NCBI RefSeq assembly: GCF_040222385.1
Contig: NZ_JAVKDF010000035.1
Span: forward strand, 248,001 to 312,000
Origin: Imperialibacter sp040222385
Lineage (GTDB): Bacteria; Bacteroidota; Bacteroidia; Cytophagales; Cyclobacteriaceae
Reading direction: 5' to 3'
DNA length: 64,000 nt
Of the stretch, positions 43,216 through 51,711 are shown piece by piece. The position numbers and the translations under genes were made by a program. Each line of letters begins with the position of its first letter. Position 1 is the stretch's first letter. The notes beneath the pieces are model-generated. The model was not told the DNA's origin. It did no database searches and saw only the letters and a program-made list of their open reading frames with translations.

Positions 43216-44571
43216 ATGAAATATGCTGTAACAAAACTACTAAGCTTACTTACCTTACTAATCATGACTACAGGGTGTGGCGGAGATGATTCTGGCCAGC
43301 CGAACGGTGTAGGAAAAATTAGTTTTAAACCTAAGTTTGACAATCAGTCAGCCAACGGCGGAAGGGTGCTAGATTTGAGTGAGGCGGTTTCAATTTTGGT
43401 CACCATTAATAAGAGTGATGGCTCACCAACTGAATATTCAACATCTGAAATCGAGCTGTATCAACTAGATGGTGAATTTATCAGTCAAAAAATTTCGCTT
43501 CCGGTAGGTGACTATAAATTGACCGAATTTTTGATTCTCGATGAAGACAGCAACATCATATACGCTGCACCTGAAGAGGGCTCTCTTCAAGCGCAGAATG
43601 TCAATGAACCACTCCCTATCGAGTTTTCTATAAGTGCGGATGATATTTTAGATTTAGAGGTTGAGGTGTTGTCAACTGAAAATTTGGGGCTTGAAGATTT
43701 TGGTTTAGTTGGGTTTGATCTGTCACTGGTGGACTTATTCAGGTTCTACATCAATGTTTCGGAAAAAGGCAACCTTGAGACGCTTTTAAGTGCTGAATTA
43801 ATTGTGACGAGCGAATCTTACTCATTTCATCAAGAATTAGCACCCATTGCAAATAATTCGATAGTTATTAAAGATGGATATGCTTCTTATGATTTGACCA
43901 TCGAACATGAGGGATATGAAACATTTAATTTCACATTTTCCAGAGATAGCCTGGGTCACTATTCATCCACTCCACTAACTGTTGAATTAACTGCAAGGGC
44001 AACAGAACAGACAATCCAGGAGAGACTTGATGATGGTGAAACACCCATATCAATATATAATAGCGGAGTTTCACTTGACCAACTTTATGGTGCTTCCTAT
44101 CAGGGCGGTCTAATATCTTACTTAAATACGGATAACGGCATTGGTTTTGTTTGCGCAAACATGGATCAGGCCACAAACATTGAATGGGGCTGTGCAGATA
44201 TCGAAATTACTGGTGATCAGGGGACATTATACGTTGGTGAAAGAAATTTAGTGGGTGGCGGTGCCCTAAATACACCTGAAATAGTCAATGATTGCAATGA
44301 AGAAAATTCTGCAGCAAAAATTTGTTATGATTTAGAATTGGAAGGATACGATGATTGGTATCTTCCAGCCAGGGAGGAGCTTGAGTTAATGAAGGCCAAT
44401 TTACATTTAAATGGCTTGGGTGACTTTATAAATGAACGCTATTGGACTAGTAATGAGCTGAATTCAGGAGTCAATCCACCTTTAGTGAGGGTAATAAATT
44501 TCTCAGATGCTGCTGGTGGAGCAACTTGGAAAACCCAATTATGTGCTGTTAGGGCTATTCGGTATTTTTAG
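43216..44571 (+). CDS. Lipoprotein with C-terminal DUF1566 domain
   Basis: A 451-residue lipoprotein (signal LSLLTLLIMTTGCGG, Cys21). The N-terminal two thirds are acidic and beta-rich (FKPKFDNQSANGGRVLDLSEAVSILVTI) with repeated Ig-like or carboxypeptidase-regulatory-like strands. The C-terminal part has the DUF1566 signature (GYDDWYLPAREELELMKANL, RYWTSNELN, AVRAIRYF). DUF1566 domains are usually cell-surface, of unknown ligand. Base composition is clearly more AT-rich than the genes around it and the segment is bracketed by a 27-bp direct repeat, so a foreign origin is possible. Confidence 0.82.
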   Translation: MKYAVTKLLSLLTLLIMTTGCGGDDSGQPNGVGKISFKPKFDNQSANGGRVLDLSEAVSILVTINKSDGSPTEYSTSEIELYQLDGEFISQKISLPVGDYKLTEFLILDEDSNIIYAAPEEGSLQAQNVNEPLPIEFSISADDILDLEVEVLSTENLGLEDFGLVGFDLSLVDLFRFYINVSEKGNLETLLSAELIVTSESYSFHQELAPIANNSIVIKDGYASYDLTIEHEGYETFNFTFSRDSLGHYSSTPLTVELTARATEQTIQERLDDGETPISIYNSGVSLDQLYGASYQGGLISYLNTDNGIGFVCANMDQATNIEWGCADIEITGDQGTLYVGERNLVGGGALNTPEIVNDCNEENSAAKICYDLELEGYDDWYLPAREELELMKANLHLNGLGDFINERYWTSNELNSGVNPPLVRVINFSDAAGGATWKTQLCAVRAIRYF

Positions 44572-44623
44572 ATTTCAAAACTTATACCGCTCTTCGGGAT
44601 TTGAAATCGCTGAGCGAGAAGCC

Positions 44624-44650
44624 CGAAGGCCTGTCGTAGGGTCTGTGGCC
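44624..44650 (+). repeat. Right copy of the 27-bp direct repeat
   Basis: Matches 42751-42777 in the same orientation with about four mismatches (shared core CGAAGGCCTRTCGTAGGG). It lies 53 bp after the stop of the DUF1566 lipoprotein gene. It could be a recombination or insertion scar, or a copy of a dispersed palindromic repeat. Confidence 0.6.
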
Positions 44651-44755
44651 AGAATAAAAAACATCCCCTTAGATTGAAGACCAGAGGACTATATCTAATG
44701 CAGCGCCAGGAATTACAACTTAAGAAGAGAATTAATTGATATATTGGTTGAATGA

Positions 44756-44802
44756 TGCGCTTCAAGCGCAAGTCTCAGCAGCCCTCGCTGCAATTGAGGG
44801 CT
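44756..44802. repeat. Two adjacent hairpins between the AT-rich genes
   Basis: TGCGCTTCAAGCGCA (44756-44770) is a perfect palindrome around a central C, and AGCCCTC ... GAGGGCT (44780-44802) forms a 7-bp stem with a 9-base loop. They sit just before the start of the gene at 44861. They could regulate or end transcription; no T-tract follows. Confidence 0.5.
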
Positions 44803-44860
44803 ATGGAGGTTTTTACCAATCAGTTGTGTCTATTCGGACTCTAACCAGAGACAGTGAAAA

Positions 44861-45589
44861 ATGGAGAAAAAGCTATTTACAGAAAAGCAAATAGACATTG
44901 CGGCTATTTTGGCAGGCCCTATTCCGCCCGGATTCTTAATTTATAAAAATTATATCGCACTTGGCAAAGAAAAGCAAGCCTACATTGCACTTGCTTCCAC
45001 CTTGATATTTACAGTCGCTTTTTTCTATGGAATATTTCAGGTACCTCATAGTATCATTGATAAGATTCCAAATTTTGTTTTCACTGCCTTCTATGGATTA
45101 CTAGTGTTTATTTTCTTTAGAAACTTCATGGCCAAAGATGTAAATGACGCATTCGAGGCTGGCGCAAAGAAAGGATCAAACTGGGCAGTAACTGGCATAA
45201 CGATATTGGGTTTAGCACTTAATGTTGGAATTATTTTCGGGCTTGCCATGGACCAACCGATTTATGACGGAGAAGTAATGATAGTTGAGGGAAATAAACT
45301 CTATTATGATGCTGAATTGGTGCCAATTGAGGACGTCAACAAACTTGCAAAGCAATTTAAGACCAACGATTTCTTCGGCGCTGATTACGGCAATACTGCC
45401 CGGCTTCAATTTATTGACGACGAGTATTTCATAACTATGTTGGTTGACCAACAATTTTGGAAAGACTCAGAATTAATAAGCAACTTAACCAGCATGAAAT
45501 GGCTACTTGAAATTGAATTTGGAAAACCGACAAAACTGATTCTGGAGTCAGTTTCATTGTCAGGAACTTCAAGATACAAAGAACTTTGA
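44861..45589 (+). CDS. Membrane protein of unknown function
   Basis: A 242-residue protein with three to four membrane helices in the first ~130 residues (IAAILAGPIPPGFLIYKNYIALG, AYIALASTLIFTVAFFYGIFQV, FVFTAFYGLLVFIFF, AVTGITILGLALNVGIIFGLAM), followed by a soluble domain of about 110 residues rich in aspartate (YGNTARLQFIDDEYFITMLVDQQFW). I do not recognise a family. It belongs to the same AT-rich segment as the lipoprotein gene upstream and has no visible partner. It is transcribed in the same direction with a 289-bp gap that contains two hairpins. Confidence 0.7.
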   Translation: MEKKLFTEKQIDIAAILAGPIPPGFLIYKNYIALGKEKQAYIALASTLIFTVAFFYGIFQVPHSIIDKIPNFVFTAFYGLLVFIFFRNFMAKDVNDAFEAGAKKGSNWAVTGITILGLALNVGIIFGLAMDQPIYDGEVMIVEGNKLYYDAELVPIEDVNKLAKQFKTNDFFGADYGNTARLQFIDDEYFITMLVDQQFWKDSELISNLTSMKWLLEIEFGKPTKLILESVSLSGTSRYKEL

Positions 45590-45677
45590 CGCTAGGCGAT
45601 ATCACCGATACTGAACGGATTGTAACTTTAAGCCTGTTTTCGTGAATATTTGAAAGATCTCCACACCAGCCCCCCCT

Positions 45678-45699
45678 GGCGCAAACGTCCGCTTGTGTC
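45678..45699. repeat. REP-like hairpin
   Basis: GGCGCAAACG (45678-45687) and CGCTTGTGTC (45690-45699) pair through a mix of Watson-Crick and G-U pairs around a two-base centre. It looks like the palindromic extragenic repeats common in Bacteroidetes. It lies between the unknown membrane protein and the helicase gene. The stretch before it (45600-45677) has no gene. Confidence 0.5.
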
Positions 45700-45859
45700 G
45701 ATTCTAAAATACTAAAAGGCCCAAGACGCTTGAACCATTGGTGAAATCCGACTGAAGAGGCGAAGCCATAACTGATCGCCCGAGAACAACACTCTCCCCC
45801 ATTTTTTTACCTCGCCAATACTCCCGACTTTTGCAGTTCGTTGATAAGTCGCATACCCC

Positions 45860-47209
45860 ATGGATTCCTTCAGAGAACTCAACCTGTCTACCCCCCTTCT
45901 CAATGCCCTTGACGACCTGGGCTTTGCCAAACCCACTCCTGTCCAGGAAGAGGCTTTTCCCGTCATCCTGTCGGGTAAAAATGTAGTAGGCATTGCACAA
46001 ACCGGTACGGGCAAAACCCTGGCCTATATGCTGCCCCTGCTGCGGGAGCTCAAGTTTTCGAAGCAGGTGCACCCCCGCATCCTCATCCTGGTGCCCACCC
46101 GGGAGCTGGTCCTGCAGGTGGTGGAGCAGGTAAACACCTACGCCAAGTACATGAACGTGCGGGTGATGGGCGTATACGGCGGCACCAATATCAAAACACA
46201 AGCACTGGCTGTAGCCCAGGGCATGGACATCCTGGTGGCCACCCCCGGCCGCATCTACGACCTGGCCATCAGCAAGGCTGTGCAGCTCAAAGAAATCAAA
46301 AAGCTGGTGATCGACGAAGTGGACGTAATGCTCGACCTGGGCTTCCGCTTTCAGCTCACCAACCTGTTTGAGCTCGTCCCTGAGCGCCGCCAAAACATCA
46401 TGTTTTCCGCCACCATGACCGACGAGGTGGAAGAGCTGATCAACGATAGCTTTATTGCGCCAGTAAAAATTACCATCGCCATCAGCGGATCCCGGCTGGG
46501 AACCATCGACCAGATAGCCTACCGGGTGCCCAATTTCCACACCAAGGCCAACCTGCTGGGTCACCTGCTTCGTGACAAAGACACGTTCAAAAAAGTGCTG
46601 GTGTTCGTTACGGGCAAAAAGAACGCAGACCTCCTTTACGACCTGCTGGAAGATCCCTGGGCGCCGGAGCTGGGCATCATCCATACCGACAAGTCGCAGA
46701 ACAACCGGATCAACGCCATTGAGAACTTCGACAGCGGCAAAAACCGCATCCTTATCGCCACCGACGTCATGGCACGTGGCCTTGACCTGGCTACCGTGAG
46801 CCACGTCATCAGCTTCGACACGCCCAACTTCCCGGAAAACTACATCCACCGCATTGGTCGTACCGGTCGGATGGAGGAAAAAGGCAATGCCTTGCTGTTC
46901 TTCACCGACAGAGAGGAAGAGTACAAGCTGGCCATTGAGGTGCTAATGTTGCATGAAATCGCCCAAGTGGAGATGCCGGAAGGCATTGAAGTATCACATC
47001 AGTTGCTGCCCGAAGAGAGAGCCAAAAGCGGCGACAACAAAAACCCGCATCGCAATGCCAAAAAAGACCTGGCAGGGCCAAGCTTCCATGAGAAGATAGC
47101 GAAGAACAAGAAGGTTAACCTGGGTGGCTCTTACAAAAGGGAAATCGTACTGAAATACACGAAGCCGAAGACCCGGGGCGATAAGTTCAAGAATAATAAG
47201 AAGAAGTAG
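45860..47209 (+). CDS. DEAD-box-type RNA helicase with DEVD motif II
   Basis: A 449-residue superfamily 2 helicase. Motifs in order: Q motif (FRELNLSTPLLNALDDLGFAKPTPVQ), Walker A AQTGTGKT (46-53), PTREL, TPGRI, motif II IDEVDVMLDLGF (DEVD at 152-155 instead of DEAD), SAT (183-185), VFVTGKK, ATDVMARGLDLATV and HRIGRTGR. A basic C-terminal tail (KKDLAGPSFHEKIAKNKKVNLGG ... KFKNNKKK) suggests RNA binding. All motifs for ATP hydrolysis are present and the Ala to Val change in motif II is conservative, so it is probably active in ribosome assembly or RNA turnover. The long minus-strand frame opposite (45704-46849) is a shadow. Confidence 0.92.
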   Translation: MDSFRELNLSTPLLNALDDLGFAKPTPVQEEAFPVILSGKNVVGIAQTGTGKTLAYMLPLLRELKFSKQVHPRILILVPTRELVLQVVEQVNTYAKYMNVRVMGVYGGTNIKTQALAVAQGMDILVATPGRIYDLAISKAVQLKEIKKLVIDEVDVMLDLGFRFQLTNLFELVPERRQNIMFSATMTDEVEELINDSFIAPVKITIAISGSRLGTIDQIAYRVPNFHTKANLLGHLLRDKDTFKKVLVFVTGKKNADLLYDLLEDPWAPELGIIHTDKSQNNRINAIENFDSGKNRILIATDVMARGLDLATVSHVISFDTPNFPENYIHRIGRTGRMEEKGNALLFFTDREEEYKLAIEVLMLHEIAQVEMPEGIEVSHQLLPEERAKSGDNKNPHRNAKKDLAGPSFHEKIAKNKKVNLGGSYKREIVLKYTKPKTRGDKFKNNKKK

Positions 47210-47369
47210 AGGAAAGAGAAGGAAACGCATCTAAAACAAATTCAAGTTTGAAGCTTCAAGACGTACTGTTTTAAATACGCTTACTTCAAAAGCAAAGTGC
47301 GACAGGGCAGTAAGTAAAGGGATTTTTATAACTTAATCCCTGTAGTTGAACCCTAACATACTTAACTAA

Positions 47370-48893
47370 GTGAAACACTCTTTCCTGATCGTCCTTTCAA
47401 TCCTCACCATTGGCTGCACGCCTGGCTCGCAACCATCCAAAGAGATAGCCGAAGTAAAACAACCCAACATCCTGTTCTTAATCGCCGACGACTGGTCGTA
47501 CCCTCACGCTGGGATTTATGGAGACCCGGTAGTACACACACCCACTTTCGACCGGATTGCCAGGGAAGGCGCTTTGTTTCAGAATGCCTATACGGCAGCG
47601 CCAAGTTGCTCCCCTTCGAGAGCAGCGATCCTCACTGGTCGCTTTCCGCACCAGCTGGAGTCGGCTGGCAACTTATGGTCGGTGTTTCCAAAGAAGTTTG
47701 CGAACTGGGTCACCATCCTGGGCGAGAATGGCTACTTCACCGGCAAAACCAGGAAAGGCTGGGGCCCCGGCGACTTCAAAGCAGGTGGCTACACCGACAA
47801 CCCTGCAGGAAAAGACTTCACCTCGTTTGAAGAGTTCTTTGCCCAGAAGCCAGCTGGTACTCCCTTCTCCTTTTGGTTTGGCAGCACCGACCCTCACCGG
47901 GACTACGTGCCCAACACGGGCATTCAAACGGGCATGTCGCTGGACGATGTGATTGTGCCGGCTTTTCTACCGGACCTGCCCTGCGTGAGGAACGACATTC
48001 TCGACTACTACTTCGAGGTGGAGCGCTTCGACAGAGAAAGCGGCCGCATCCTCAGAATGCTGGAGGAAGCCGGTGAGCTCGACAATACCATTGTGGTGAT
48101 GACCAGCGACAATGGGATGCCCTTTCCCAGGGCCAAAGCAAACTTGTATGAATATGGCGCTCACATGCCCTTAGCGATGCGCTTTCCCTCCAAAATAGCC
48201 GAGGGCACAGTGGTCACTGAGTTCACAAACGCTGTGGATTTTGCGCCTACTTTCGTGGAAGCTGCTGGGTTAGACGCCAGCATGTTCACCTCGGGCAGCA
48301 GCTTGTGGCCACTTTTAGCTGGCACTGACAGCAAAGACAGAAGTCGGGGGTTTTCGGAAAGAGAACGCCATGCCAACGTGCGGGCTGGCGACCTCAGCTA
48401 CCCCAGCCGCAGTGTGAGAACAGAGCAATACCTTTACATCAAAAACTTCATGCCCGACAGGTGGCCAGCTGGCGACCCCACCACCTATCAGTCGGTGGGG
48501 CAATATGGCGATGTAGACAACTCCATCACCAAATACCTGATAATGGCCATGGAAGGCAAAACTGCAGAAACCAGACCGGACTATTTCAACCTGACCTTTG
48601 CGAAGCGGCAGCCAGAAGAACTCTACGACATCAAAAAAGATCCATTCCAACTGCACAATCTGGCTCTTGACCCGGAGTACCGATCGACCATCAGCAGCCT
48701 GCAGGCTGACCTGCAGCAGTGGATGGAGTCTACCGGCGACTTGCGAGCCACAGATCCGCAGACAATCTACTGGGATACCGTGCTTTACACGCCCAACTAT
48801 CAGTATCATGACTTTGACCTCGCCAATGGCATCAATGAGTACACCATAGCGCCTCCGTTTACAAAAGAGGAGATTCCCTGCCTAGACGAATGA
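47370..48893 (+). CDS. Sulfatase, formylglycine type (lipoprotein)
   Basis: A 507-residue sulfatase with a lipoprotein signal (LTIGC, Cys16); the start is the GTG at 47370. The core begins PNILFLIADDWSYPHAGIYGD; the activation motif is C80-S-P-S-R84 with LTG, the classical form. FGSTDPHRDYVP, MTSDNGMPFPRAKANLYEYGAHMP and the C-terminal ELYDIKKDPFQLHNLALD complete the family pattern, which resembles the heparan N-sulfatase/iduronate-sulfatase-like group. It is the third sulfatase of the window, 29 kb from the first. Membrane anchoring by lipid would keep it at the cell surface or periplasm. Confidence 0.92.
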   Translation: MKHSFLIVLSILTIGCTPGSQPSKEIAEVKQPNILFLIADDWSYPHAGIYGDPVVHTPTFDRIAREGALFQNAYTAAPSCSPSRAAILTGRFPHQLESAGNLWSVFPKKFANWVTILGENGYFTGKTRKGWGPGDFKAGGYTDNPAGKDFTSFEEFFAQKPAGTPFSFWFGSTDPHRDYVPNTGIQTGMSLDDVIVPAFLPDLPCVRNDILDYYFEVERFDRESGRILRMLEEAGELDNTIVVMTSDNGMPFPRAKANLYEYGAHMPLAMRFPSKIAEGTVVTEFTNAVDFAPTFVEAAGLDASMFTSGSSLWPLLAGTDSKDRSRGFSERERHANVRAGDLSYPSRSVRTEQYLYIKNFMPDRWPAGDPTTYQSVGQYGDVDNSITKYLIMAMEGKTAETRPDYFNLTFAKRQPEELYDIKKDPFQLHNLALDPEYRSTISSLQADLQQWMESTGDLRATDPQTIYWDTVLYTPNYQYHDFDLANGINEYTIAPPFTKEEIPCLDE

Positions 48894-48909
48894 TGATAAC
48901 AGACAAAAA

Positions 48910-49179
48910 ATGAACTACATGATTGTTGAAAAGTTCCGGCCTGGGAAGGTGAAGGAACTGTACAAAAGGTTTGATGAAAAAGGCAGGCTGATGCCGGAAG
49001 GTGTGACCTACATTAACAGCTGGATTGACGAAAAAGTGGAAGTATGCTTCCAACTAATGGAAGCCGAGTCGATGGAAAAACTACAGGAATGGATGGACGC
49101 ATGGAGCGACCTTTGTGAGTTTGAGGTCTTCCCCGTTATATCATCTGCTGACGCCAAGCAAAAGGCGCTTTCAAGCTGA
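48910..49179 (+). CDS. DUF3303 domain protein
   Basis: An 89-residue soluble protein. MNYMIVEKFRPGKVKELYKRFDEKGRLMPEGVTYINSWIDEKVEVCFQLMEAESMEKLQEWMDAW is the full DUF3303 pattern (a small ferredoxin-like fold with unknown function). It starts 16 bp after the sulfatase stop and may share its transcript, but the link is not functional evidence. Confidence 0.85.
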   Translation: MNYMIVEKFRPGKVKELYKRFDEKGRLMPEGVTYINSWIDEKVEVCFQLMEAESMEKLQEWMDAWSDLCEFEVFPVISSADAKQKALSS

Positions 49180-49377
49180 CAGCCTTTGCACCGGTTTAGA
49201 GCGCAGGTTGTTATCGGAGTATCAAGGCTCTTCAATTGGCAATCGTTGAGTAGCTGCGTTCCTTTTTCCCATGGGAGCGTGGTGAAAAATGGAAGCTGGC
49301 GGAAAGCAGTAAAAAAAATAAATCCTACCTTTTGTCCATTCACCAGGCGTCGTGTTGTCTACACTTCAAAACTTTTA

Positions 49378-49860
49378 ATGAAACAAGCAATGAAAGCAAT
49401 TATCTCTCTAGTCATCTGCCTTTTCTTTCACACACCTTACGTTTCCGCAGGCAATGAACCTGCACCTTTCAACATCAACGACTACGCCTGGCTGGCTGGG
49501 CGATGGACGGGCGATGGCTTTGGCGGCACCTCGGAAGAAGTATGGTCACCACCCTCAGCTGACGGCACTATGATGGGCGTGTACCGCCACCACAATGCCG
49601 ATGGCAGCCTCAACTTCTACGAGTTTATGGTGCTCGATAAAACGGGGCTCCGCCTCAAGCACTTTACGCCTGAACTGGTGGGTTGGGAAACGAAAGAAAA
49701 CTATATCACTTTTGAAATGATAGCTTTTTCCAAAGACAAAATCGAGCTAAAGGGCCTGGTGTTTGAACGAAAATCAGACGAGGAGATGGAAATACGGCTG
49801 AGGTTAAAAAACGGAGACAAGATAGAAACGGAGACTTTTCACATGAAGCGAGCCAATTAG
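49378..49860 (+). CDS. Exported DUF6265 protein
   Basis: A 160-residue protein with a signal peptide (LVICLFFHTPYVSAG). The open frame extends upstream to 49186, but the ATG at 49378 (or 49390) gives the signal peptide; the added 64 residues look non-coding. The mature part, YAWLAGRWTGDGFGGTSEEVWSPPSADGTMMGVYRHH ... EFMVLDKTGLRLKHF, fits DUF6265, a lipocalin-like beta-barrel of unknown ligand. It lies tail to tail with the potassium-channel gene, 2 bp apart. Confidence 0.82.
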   Translation: MKQAMKAIISLVICLFFHTPYVSAGNEPAPFNINDYAWLAGRWTGDGFGGTSEEVWSPPSADGTMMGVYRHHNADGSLNFYEFMVLDKTGLRLKHFTPELVGWETKENYITFEMIAFSKDKIELKGLVFERKSDEEMEIRLRLKNGDKIETETFHMKRAN

Positions 49861-49862
49861 CC

Positions 49863-50909
49863 TCACATCTTCTCGTACTTCAACTGCGTGTACTGATCAA
49901 AGAATTTCTTCAGGATAATATTGGAGCCCAAAACGATAAGGTAGTCGTCTTCACCTATAAAAGTGTCGGCGGAGGGGCCTGGGATAAGCCCTTTGATATT
50001 GTCTTTTACGCCCACAACAATGACACCCGTAGATGCAGAAATATTCAGTTCCCGAAGCGTTTTGTCCTTGAACTCCGGCTTCAGGTCGTCGTAGCCAACT
50101 TCCTCCAGGTGGTAGCTCATGCCCGACACGCCATTGAGCAGATTTAGAAACTCTATAACGATAGGTTTGGTCACCAGCTGCGCCATGAACATGCCTCCCA
50201 GCAAGTCTGGTAGAATGACGTTGTTGGCACCAGCCCTGTAGAGTTTATTCTCCGTTTCAATATTGGAAGCCCTGGCTATGATTCTGATCTTTTCATTCAT
50301 TGCCCTGGCTGTCAGGGTTATGAACACATTCGACGCATCGGAAGGAGTGGTGATGATAATAGCCCTGGCCCGGTCTATGCCGACGGTGGTAAGGTTGTCA
50401 TCCTCGGTGGCGTCGCCAATAAAAAGCTTCATCGACTCAGGAATAATATTCACCATGTCAGGATCCTTTTCTATTACTACAAATTGCTCGCCACTCTTTT
50501 GGAGCTCCTGGCACGACCGGGCGCCATTTCTGCCATACCCACAGACAATTACGTGGTTCTTTAGTTTGTTTATTTCCATACCCGAGCGATAGCTTTTGAC
50601 AATTGATTTCAGTTTCCCTTCAAATATGTAGCTGGATATCACGGAGACCACATAGGCAAAAATACCCAGATTCAATAAAATATAGATGGAGGTAAACACC
50701 CTACCTGCTGCGCTCAACTCCTTTACCTCTGTAAAGCCAACGGTGCCCACAGTAATAATGGTCATATAGAGAGCATTCACAAAATCCAGGTCTTCTATGA
50801 GCGTGAATCCAGCCAAACCCACGCCCAAACTGAAAAGGAAAAGGAAAAACGAAATGATGAGATTCCTGAGTTGCTTGTTTACATGATTGATGGTCTTCAG
50901 TTCCGACAT
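49863..50909 (-). CDS. Potassium channel protein with RCK (TrkA-N/TrkA-C) domain
   Basis: A 348-residue protein of the two-helix channel family. The membrane part has a first helix (LRNLIISFFLFLFSLGVGLAGF), a pore loop with selectivity filter TVGTVGF (53-59) and a second helix (VFTSIYILLNLGIFAYVVSV). The RCK/TrkA-N Rossmann domain begins at HVIVCGYGRNG (GxGxxG, 124-129), with KDPD in the adenine-binding loop, and a TrkA-C domain (DDLKPEFKDKTLRELNI ... DYLIVLGSN) closes the chain. Like MthK, such channels are gated by ligand binding to the RCK domain. The filter G is followed by T-E-V instead of G-D; this is seen in some bacterial Kch-like proteins. Confidence 0.92.
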   Translation of the reverse strand: MSELKTINHVNKQLRNLIISFFLFLFSLGVGLAGFTLIEDLDFVNALYMTIITVGTVGFTEVKELSAAGRVFTSIYILLNLGIFAYVVSVISSYIFEGKLKSIVKSYRSGMEINKLKNHVIVCGYGRNGARSCQELQKSGEQFVVIEKDPDMVNIIPESMKLFIGDATEDDNLTTVGIDRARAIIITTPSDASNVFITLTARAMNEKIRIIARASNIETENKLYRAGANNVILPDLLGGMFMAQLVTKPIVIEFLNLLNGVSGMSYHLEEVGYDDLKPEFKDKTLRELNISASTGVIVVGVKDNIKGLIPGPSADTFIGEDDYLIVLGSNIILKKFFDQYTQLKYEKM

Positions 50910-51083
50910 CTGCGATTGAGCCTCCGAATAGTTCTCGGAAATTAGAGAAATTTAGGGAAGGAATAAAGCTGAAGCCTCCAGGGGGAGACAATACATTTTT
51001 CTTTGATCGATCAATAAGGCATCCATCGCATGGCTTTCGTCAATTGTTCCGTAAATTGAATCACAAACGAAACCAGGTAATTT

Positions 51084-51635
51084 ATGGGTATTTCAATACG
51101 GGGAACTTCGTCAATTAAAACACTTGCACGCCACATACTTTTGGCGGCGACTTTAGGTGTTGTACTTTTTGCCTGCAACGAGCCTGAACCTATAAGTTCG
51201 GTAAACCCGGTAAATTGGAAACAAAGGTTCATTGAACTGAACGAGTCGGACTCGCTGGTCGCAGGATCAACTTATCTGTCGGTCTATTCTCAAATTTACA
51301 GCCGGTCGGAAAGCAGGACCCACGATCTTACGTCCACCATCAGCATGAGAAATACCAGCCTGACTGACTCTATCTATATGCTGAAAGCTGATTACTACAA
51401 TACCCATGGCGAGTTGCTAAGAACATACTTTAAGAATCCGATATTCATCAGCCCCATGGAAACGATAGAAATAGTGATTGATGAAGTAGACAATGAAGGA
51501 GGCACCGGGGCTAATTTTATCTTTGACTGGGCGGTAAAAGATGAAACGCATGAGCCATTGTTTGAAGCCGTAATGATTTCTACTTCTGGCCAGCAGGGCA
51601 TTTCTTTTACTACGCAGGGGGTTCACATCCACTAA
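51084..51635 (+). CDS. DUF3124 family lipoprotein
   Basis: A 183-residue protein with a lipoprotein-like signal (GVVLFACNEPEP, Cys31). The mature domain shows the DUF3124 layout: STYLSVYSQIYSRSESRTHDLTSTISMRNTSLTDSIYMLKADYYNTHGELLRTYFKNPIFISPMETIEIVIDEVDNEGGTGANFIFDW and ends with SGQQGISFTTQG. Function unknown; members are widespread in environmental Gram-negative bacteria. It is divergent from the channel gene, with 174 bp between. Confidence 0.85.
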   Translation: MGISIRGTSSIKTLARHILLAATLGVVLFACNEPEPISSVNPVNWKQRFIELNESDSLVAGSTYLSVYSQIYSRSESRTHDLTSTISMRNTSLTDSIYMLKADYYNTHGELLRTYFKNPIFISPMETIEIVIDEVDNEGGTGANFIFDWAVKDETHEPLFEAVMISTSGQQGISFTTQGVHIH

Positions 51636-51711
51636 AGTTCTGTGAGGGTGATTCCTGTCCGCTGCACTGTAAAACGTTTTGATTGTCATCCCTTTTTTCC
51701 GAACTAGCTAA

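Noticed and set aside
45704..46849. 381-residue open frame on the minus strand opposite the helicase
   Set aside because: It mirrors a strongly conserved helicase gene in another frame; composition rich in His/Val/Gln stretches typical of antisense reading, and no family match.
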